From contig NC_089980.1 in the NCBI RefSeq assembly GCF_036417845.1, positions 64,292,501 to 64,356,500 of the forward strand: a DNA stretch of 64,000 nt, given 5' to 3'. A model generated the notes under the pieces. It was not told the DNA's origin. It ran no database searches and saw nothing but the letters and a program-made list of their open reading frames with translations. Numbering within the stretch: position 1 is the stretch's first letter; the number at the start of each line of letters is the position of its first letter. Shown here piece by piece: positions 56,601 through 64,000 of the stretch. The stretch comes from Apteryx mantelli (lineage: Eukaryota; Chordata; Aves; Apterygiformes; Apterygidae). The translations under genes and the position numbers were made by a program.

Positions 56601-58500
56601 CATCTTCACTTGCATATGCACAAAACTCCTAATTCAATCCGTGAGTCCTGCATCTTCAAAACTTAGTGTAGATTGAGGCCTTCAGTGTATCATTTAGCAT
56701 GTTTTGCAATGGATATAAATAGTCAAGTTACTAAAGCTGAAAACTGAGGTTTGCCTAAAGCATCTCCTTCTCATAATATGTTAATATGCATAACCATATG
56801 CTTTTCTGATTATATTAAAACTTCTACAGATGTATATGATAAGATTGTAGTTTCTTCGACAGTACCATAGCAATGCAGGGTGATATTTTTAAACACAGAA
56901 TTAATCTGAGACACAAAATCTCATACACATAAAATAAAAATCTTACCCAAACACTGTTTTTACAATGGAAGGATGACCATCAAAAAGTCTGAATCTAACA
57001 AATGCCCCAAAGATGTATATATTTATACAAAATTTGCCCATGATGTTGAAGTTCTTTGTTACCTAGAGATTTTGCAAGAATGAGCTTTCTTACAGTAGTA
57101 GTGCCAGTAATTCCCATCATCAGGCTGATCTTTCAAGAGCAGCCTTCTGTGTTTGTACTCATCCTCCTCGATGCAACAGCAAAAGCAGTGTGGGGCTAGA
57201 GCAGAGGTGTTGCATTACAAGGACAAAGGCCGGGCCAGCCAGGCCTGGATGGGCGCCTTTCGCTCCCTCTCCATGTGGGAGAGCAGCAGCTTGGCATCGG
57301 TTGCTTCAGACTACTCACAGGAGCTTCTGCACGTTACATACCTGAGAGAGCTTCTTATCTCTCCTTATTCCTCTGGATAAGCATCCTAAAGGGGTCTGAG
57401 CTGAGGCCATAAAGGAAATGCACTCAAATCTGTGACAGCAGTTCGTGTCTACTTTAAATTACCAGCAGCAGACTTTTTTCCCTCCTTTCCCTCTTGGCCT
57501 TTTACATCTGCACAGCCAGGAAAAATCTTGAGCTGAATCCTGATGGCACCAAAGGAAATGAGCAGTGGTTGATTTCAGTATTACCTTCTGAATCTCCAAA
57601 CAGTTGCAAAGGAGATGATAGAGAAAAATTTGCTTTCAGACCACATTTTAAATAAAAACACGGTTCATTTTTTTACTGAAGACATGGATGGTGGAAAATA
57701 TAGCAGTGTTTTAGAAACAAGGAAATTCTATTGATAATATAGCAGCTAAACAGTTTGTGCACCATCTAGTCCCCTTTAGCATGTAAGTGAGCTTTGCCCA
57801 GTCCCCGAGCTTTTCTGCTACCATATATTACAGACTCACAGATTCCTAAAACTTCCCTGTTCCAAGTAGCTGTGATTTTGTTTCTGTTCAGAATCACATA
57901 GATTTAGAACCATCACTTGTTTAATGCAGTCTAATCATAGCCTCTAATAGGCTCTTCAAAACAGCTTCTCTGAGGCAAACTCCTTTTACTTAGAGGTACC
58001 ACAGCTTCATTGCCAGCTTCTCAAATAGGCAAGTCCATGCAGACCTTACAAACTATTCAGCTGCATGAAAAAAACTGCTGAGAAAGAGAAATTTTTAGGA
58101 TGACTAAAAAGGACACCGCAGTTCTATCCAAAGTGACATGTGACTATGTGTCTCCTATTTATGTCCTAAAAATAATCCTTAGCTTTCTACAGAAGCATGG
58201 GAAACTTCAAAGTTTTTTATGTTCTCTTGGTGAAATCTTGGTCCTGTACTAACGATCATAAAATCTAACTTAATATGTTGCTTGCTATGGAGGGGAGGAG
58301 ATTATGTGGGACTCCTGCAAAGGACCACCAAATCTTCACTTAAGTGCTGCATACTCTTTTTTGGAGAGAGAGAGAGTTTATGTGGGACTTCAGCGGTATA
58401 TAGAATTTACAGGGACCTGTGCAGTTATCATTTTTTTCTCTAGGAAGATCCACTTCTCCTCTCCAGATATTTAACACTTTTTAACACTTTTATGAACCTT
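53665..58500 (+). other. GRM1: GRM1 intron, part 3
   Basis: AT-rich intron with another GC-richer patch at about 56.26-56.48 kb. I see no exon or named repeat. Confidence 0.6.
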
Positions 58501-58508
58501 TTATGAGC

Positions 58509-58607
58509 TTGTTGTTGTAAATAGTCTTGCTGTTGTGTTTTGTTCTTTTAACACTTGGCTAACTTAACACCTATGCTTAATACCAATTTGTGGTTCTGAA
58601 GCTTAGT
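58509..58607 (+). repeat. Diverged ~100-bp repeat, copy A
   Basis: The segment from TTGTTGTTGTAAATAGTC to TTCTGAAGCTTAG recurs in the same direction at 62,062-62,160 with roughly 80-85% identity by eye and no large gaps. It is an old dispersed or locally duplicated element of unknown family, possibly part of a LINE. Confidence 0.75.
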
Positions 58608-59688
58608 GGAAGTTGACAAAAAAGAAAATGAACAGTTCAACCCATCTGTCAAAAAAAAATTGTCCAATACATTTAGCAACTGAAAATTCATTTATTTTTG
58701 GAACTCACATGTGTTTTGGTATCTGTTTCATTTCAGTCCATTGTATTTCGATTAGACACAAAAGGAAGATGATATGTGGCCTGAAAACATTCTGTGTGTC
58801 TGAAGGATTCAGTATATTTTCACTGTATATTGCTTCTACCTTGTCACAGAGCATTATGTTATTTCATGCCAGAGGCATGTCAGTGATGCTAGGTTATGCA
58901 ATGCCAAAATGGAATTTGTAATGTCTAGGGCTTTTGGAACGTATATCCATGGTGTCCAGTCAGGATTTCAGGGACTGATTTTCTAATACTCCAAATTGTA
59001 AAGTATATCTTTTCTTTGTCAAAAGTAGATTTTTTGAGTTGCTGGAGAGAAATATTTTGAGTGTTTTAGTGCACTCGCTTTTTGCTATGTTGGCACAGAT
59101 CAGATCCATCACTCTTACTGTCACAAGATAGCAGAGGCATCCATATACTCATTTATTGATTCAATCAAGGCAGAAATGTAGAACACCTTGAAAAACCTCA
59201 TCAGTCCTCTACACACCTGAAGGAGACCCTTGTCAAAAATTTCTGGCCCATGTGGGGCTCCGCTAGCCTATGGTACTGGAACAACTGCATGGGCAACCCA
59301 ATACCTCACAGAACCATCCTGCGTGAAATGCTCACCAGGAAGCTAGACATATAGCTATATCTGCAGACTGATTTTTCTTTATTCCCACAACTACAAGAAC
59401 AGACCCAGCTGCACTAGCATAGCTCTCTGGCTTTTATAGGTAGTATGTATCTCTGCCAAGAGCCTTTCTTCTATGTTGGCAGTTGAGTGCCAAAACCAAG
59501 GCTGATAGGCAACCCAAATTGGCCTCACAGTCTGCCATCTCATAGCCTACTTTGACAGTGGTTAATTACAGTGTTCCTGGAGAACTGCGTATCTGAACAG
59601 TTGTCTTGTCTCTCAGTAGCTTCTGTATTTGGATATGTTCAATATGTGCTCAGTCTCAGCCTCTCTTCTCCCATTTTCCACTAGCCAT

Positions 59689-59796
59689 GTAAATGAGGCC
59701 TTGCTTCCTGTTAAGTGCTTGGATTAAAATTATTTCAACTTGAGGACAAGCAGCTTTTAGGTTTTCTCGGTGACCATATTCCTTGTGAGCACAAAG
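59689..59796 (+). repeat. Perfect 108-bp direct repeat, copy 1
   Basis: The 108 bases from GTAAATGAGGCC to GAGCACAAAG are identical, base for base, to 60,432-60,539. The bases just outside differ on both sides. The copies are 743 bp apart, start to start. Identity without a single change in neutral intron implies a very recent duplication or an assembly artefact. Confidence 0.95.
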
Positions 59797-60431
59797 GTTC
59801 AGACAGGCAATGTAATTTTTATAGAGATACTAGCTTTGCTGGCAGGCCCTATTCTGCATGAATGCACATGAGAAGAAAAGCCTCATATACGTGTTGTTCA
59901 CTGTAACATTCCTCGTGTTTCACAGACCCCGCTAACCCTCTCTGTCCAAGATCACCTCCCGCCCCTTGGCTGCCTTTTCTCTCTCAGCCATGTGTTACAG
60001 TGTCCATAAACGGGAAAGGAGCCTGGCAGAGGTGACCCAGCAGCCCACAAAGAGCTTTCTGGTCCCTGGCCAAGTGCTGCCAACCCAGTCTGCTGCAGGG
60101 AGGCAGGGCTGGCCATGACCTCGCACTTGAAATGCCTGTGTCCCTTTTGTAACCATCGCTGCTTATGAGGAGGTCTGGAAACACCTTCTGAGCAAGAGGA
60201 AAGGGGAGGGAAAATGTAGTTTTGTTCAGGTCAGTCGCCTGAATGAGAGAGAGATCCCAGGCACGATGTGGGGAAAGAAATGGTGGGGACAAGCAGTCTG
60301 TGCCCTTCTTTCATGGTGTTCAGCCCTGTACAAGACCTGAAGGGCCATGGTTAATTTGTGGGACATTTGCAGAGGGCTGCTTCCCTTAAAGCAGCGTGTC
60401 TTTCAAGAAGTGAGGTTTTTTTGAGGGCCCA

Positions 60432-60539
60432 GTAAATGAGGCCTTGCTTCCTGTTAAGTGCTTGGATTAAAATTATTTCAACTTGAGGACAAGCAGCTTT
60501 TAGGTTTTCTCGGTGACCATATTCCTTGTGAGCACAAAG
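60432..60539 (+). repeat. Perfect 108-bp direct repeat, copy 2
   Basis: Second identical copy of the 59,689 segment. The 635 bp between the copies are not themselves repeated in the window. It does not look like an LTR pair: no TG...CA ends, no primer-binding site and far too short. Confidence 0.95.
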
Positions 60540-60544
60540 ATGCC

Positions 60545-62055
60545 ATTCTTCAGGAATTGTATACAAAACATAGGGCTGTGAGTGTAGGGAATGCAAAATC
60601 ACATTGTCTTGGAGAAAAAAAAAATGTTTTTGTCTTTTCCATGAACTGTGTGTTTGTCATTGACAATATATCTTTTCCTCCATTTCATAACCCAGGAAAG
60701 GGTGATTCTTCTCGTCCCCCTCCGACTAACTTTTTCACAGGTCTGCATAATAGTGTTACATCTATCTACCTAAGGACATGTGATGCTAGAAGAACCTTAT
60801 CAGGAGCGCCGCAAAGGCCAGTTATTCCTGTGGTGGCACCCATTTGGTCTCCAGAGTAGAGTGTGTAGGAGGCCATCTGGGAGCAGGCTTATGGCTCAGG
60901 TGTGGATGCAGGAGGAGTCGGTCTGTCTGAGGCGTTTTCACTGGGCCATGCTGAGGCGCAACCTAGTAAAGCCGTACAGACACAGACGTGCTGTGTGTCT
61001 CCATCAGTCTGCAAAGCACTGGCAGACAGGAGTTTGTAGTTCCTGACTATCAAGTTCAGAAAACTATTGTGTCATTTCCCTATTCTTTCCAAGTTGCCTT
61101 GAGGTCATTCTTCTTAGAAACCTTCCCTTACTGCCAAGGGGTAAGGGGTAGGGATTTTTGATGTGAAAACAAAAAGTGCAAAAGCAGAAGGTGAGGAATA
61201 AACACTGAAAATTTTTATTCAGTTTCTTGGAGCTTCTAGTGTACAAGAAAGCAATCAACGAAAATGCAGGAAAAATCCCACATTCTGGTTAATAAATTAG
61301 AGATCAACAATCCAAATATTTGATAAAACCCTGTTTTGATCTCATTAATTTTTAATCTCCATTTTTCTTGAATTTTTATTATTGATAGTAGTGAGCAAGT
61401 AAAAATTCAGCCAAGATGCACCATAAGGACATAAAGTAAAAGGTGTCTGATTGTTCTGGAGCACCTGCTGAAATGGCATCTCTAATTTGTCTTCACGAAA
61501 TTTTTGCATATTTTTATTTTTTCCAGGACAGAAAAGACTTCATCTCTCTTTCAAAACAGAAGAAAGTCAAGGGGAATCATGCAATGTTCTTTTGTTCCTT
61601 TTTCTTTATTTACCCAGGGGACCCATCTATAAAGTTCCTTGGTATAAGTAAGTATAACTAAGTAAAAAAGTCATGGGATAACAGATGTATTTGGCTTTAA
61701 GAACTTCCTGAATGACACACTACTTTTAGGATTCAGAAGTCAGAAACTGTAAATAATAGAAATGCTTAGTTTGTTCCAGAAAAGTGAGTGCTAAAAAATA
61801 AGATATATTTTTACATGGACTGACAGCAGTTGTCTTGGTAGCTAAGTTGATGCATTAGGTCTTTATATTACTTGGACAGGGTTTTTTGTTGTTTTTTTCA
61901 ATTGTAATGTTTTTCAGTAGAAAAGAAATGGGGCTGAAGGTTTGGGATTTAACTTGAAATTTTTAACTTTCCTGAGTAGTTTAGTTTTGGTATTCTGGAC
62001 CTAATGCTGAGATAAAGGTGAAAGAAAACCAGTCAAGAATGTAAGACTGTCAGTT
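60545..62055 (+). other. GRM1: GRM1 intron, part 4
   Basis: Intronic sequence with a somewhat GC-richer part at 60.78-61.04 kb that is open for 88 codons but unrecognised. No exon was identified. Confidence 0.55.
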
Positions 62056-62061
62056 TTAGAG

Positions 62062-62160
62062 TCTGTTGTCATAAATAGTCTCACTGTTACGTTTTGTTCT
62101 TTTGGGTCTTGGCTAGCTTAATATCTATACTTAATACCAGTTTGTGCTTCTGAAGCTTAA
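62062..62160 (+). repeat. Diverged ~100-bp repeat, copy B
   Basis: Counterpart of the 58,509 segment, sharing TTTTGTTCTTTT, CTTGGCTA.CTTAA, CTTAATACCA and TTCTGAAGCTTA. The following 300 bp (to about 62.48 kb) have the texture of antisense LINE sequence but could not be assigned. Confidence 0.75.
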
Positions 62161-62169
62161 CAGTAATTC

Positions 62170-64000
62170 AGAAAAGAGCACACTTTTGCCCTTGATTCAC
62201 AAGTGGTGTTTTTAAGGGGTCTACAATATCTCCCATGTTTTCAGGCTTATAACTTTGTCCTTCTACTTGCTTTTAGTAGTTTTTTCTGTCTCACAAGTCT
62301 GCCCTTCTGAAGTTCACCCTTTCATATTACCTCTGTGGGAGCTACACAAAGCAAACTAATCGTTTGTTCTTTACTTGTGGTAATCCAGCTTTTACATTCA
62401 TTTCCTGTACTAGTGCTGCCTGGATTCTCAACATTAAGTCACCTTTTCATCTGCAGACACTACAGTAGCCTGTGGAGAAAGGTATTTCAAACGTTTCACC
62501 GAACAGCACCAGATATGCCTTTTAACATTATGTAATTTAAACATTTATACTGTGTTAACCCTTGAAGTTATGAAGTCAATCGGAAATGACAGAAATGAAT
62601 ATCTCACCTCCACTTTATCGATGAGAGGACTGTCCAAAATTAGAATTTGATCTTTTTGTTTTGAAATTTTTCCTGTTAGGGTCAAATTCTACAAACACTT
62701 GTGCTATGTATTTAACTTTTCTGCTGTAAGTCTTCTAAAGCATCACTGTGAGTAGTCAAGTTACCATCTGTGACAGTGTTTGCAGAACTGGGACTTCAGC
62801 TTAGGGGCGATTGGAAATATTTTGACTAAATGCTTTTTGGAGGGGGGTTGTTACTGAAAAAATATTTATAATGTTAAACTCAGTCTTTTTGAAAATGTTG
62901 ATTCTCTGAAACTGAAACACTTCTGTTTAGATAAATTTTATTTTTGCTTATGCATTCCAGTTTTCTTTCCTAAGCCCTGTTCTTAAATTATTAAAAATAT
63001 GTTTTCACTCCTTATCTCTAGCTTTCAGTATCAACATTTAAACCTTTCTGGCTTGCTTTCTTTTTGTATCAGTCCCAGAGTTAGGATTGTTGACTATGCT
63101 ATTTTGGGTTTCTTCCAGCTATGCTGAGATTATTGATTATAGATAATTGGTCAAAATAGTCAAAGTAAAAAACAAGCTGTAAGTGAGGGTAGTCGGTTCA
63201 GATAACATTAGGAAATGACATTTATTTTCATTGAATTCTTTAAGGGACCTACACGTCAAAGCAGCTACTGTCTTTCTTAAATATTTTTTAATTAAAATGC
63301 CATTCTTTTAAAAAAATCACCTTGTTTTCCTCTGAATAATAAGGTTATAATACCCAGTGATTTGATAAAGCATACCTCAAAATAATCTATCTTCTCATTT
63401 GCAATAAAAAAGAACTTTATTCTATTTAGATGAGCAGTTCCGCTGGTGATGGACAAACTATGGCTAGGTATTGTTTTTTAGAAATAAGACTAAGATTTAT
63501 TACTTAGGCACTATCCCCAACCTGATACAATTCAGATCTGGAGCTGTGGCTCACATAAAGAGAAAGTGTTGGTGCCTAAAAATCGTATATAAACCAGAAC
63601 TACCTTAAAGGCCATGAACATTTGGATATGAGGATATTGCTCAGGTCAGTAGTTTTTTGGGATGGTGTTTTCAAAGATGCATGTTAACAGACAGTAGGTA
63701 ATAACATTTAATACGTTGTTTGGCCCACTTAATAAATCTCTGATAGTGTAACCACCGAAGTCCTTGACTTCAGTGAGAATGGGTCCAAGCACTAACTTCT
63801 CTTTAACAAGAAAAAGAGTAGAAAATATACTTCAAAAAGTTATCTAATTTCTAACATACTTTCCAGACAACTCCTAAAGCCATTGGCAATGTATGTTACT
63901 GGGAAACGTTTATAGACTTGCTGTCTCTTTACAGAGTATCTCATGATGTTTAGCCCATGAAAACATATGATTTCTGAGTATCTTTGTTCACACAAACAAA
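62170..64000 (+). other. GRM1: GRM1 intron, right edge of window
   Basis: AT-rich intron to the end of the window. I see no coding exon, RNA gene or clear repeat. Confidence 0.6.

Noticed and set aside
59689..60539. LTR pair or CRISPR-like repeat-spacer structure
   Set aside because: Only two copies, no TG...CA ends, no primer-binding or polypurine tract, and a eukaryotic intron context.

Overview
The window is vertebrate nuclear DNA, most probably avian. It has long AT-rich introns, CpG islands at gene starts, GT-AG exons encoding vertebrate proteins, and a CR1 LINE with a bird-style 3' end (three ATTCTGTG octamers after a short hairpin). Nothing in it looks bacterial or viral.

Layout. (1) 1-13.4 kb, minus strand: the 5' part of SHPRH, a Rad5-like SNF2 helicase and ubiquitin ligase. 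Five coding exons (11493-10852, 10418-10289, 3288-3070, 2699-2621, 1807-1657) join in frame into the first 407 residues, ending just after the Walker A motif of the ATPase. One intron has a GC-AG donor. The gene starts in a CpG island at about 12.3-13.45 kb with NRF1 palindromes, a GTCACGTGAC palindrome and two candidate first-exon donors. The intron between the 130-nt and 219-nt exons carries a young CR1 with an uninterrupted 686-codon reverse-transcriptase frame (plus strand), and an old decayed LINE of the same superfamily (minus strand).

(2) 13.5-32.2 kb: about 19 kb of intergenic sequence between two divergent genes. It holds one recognisable CR1 fragment and some simple repeats.

(3) 32.2-64 kb, plus strand: the start of GRM1 (metabotropic glutamate receptor 1). 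A strong CpG island at 32.2-33.2 kb is the likely promoter region and contains a perfect RFX X-box. A good splice acceptor opens an exon at 33855. That exon has a 198-nt leader full of upstream AUGs, then 233 codons covering the signal peptide and the first part of the glutamate-binding Venus flytrap, ending at a GTAGGT donor after 34752. Everything from 34753 to the right edge is the first coding intron of GRM1. It holds two old antisense LINE relics, a possible tRNA-derived SINE relic, a perfect 108-bp duplication and a diverged 100-bp repeat pair.

From memory, the divergent SHPRH/GRM1 pair matches the gene order on human 6q24. The two genes are neighbours by synteny, with no shared function evident. 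I found no CRISPR array, tRNA, rRNA or integrated virus. The less ordinary features are the GC-AG intron, the intact CR1 frame, the GRM1 leader with its in-frame upstream AUG, and the exact 108-bp repeat.
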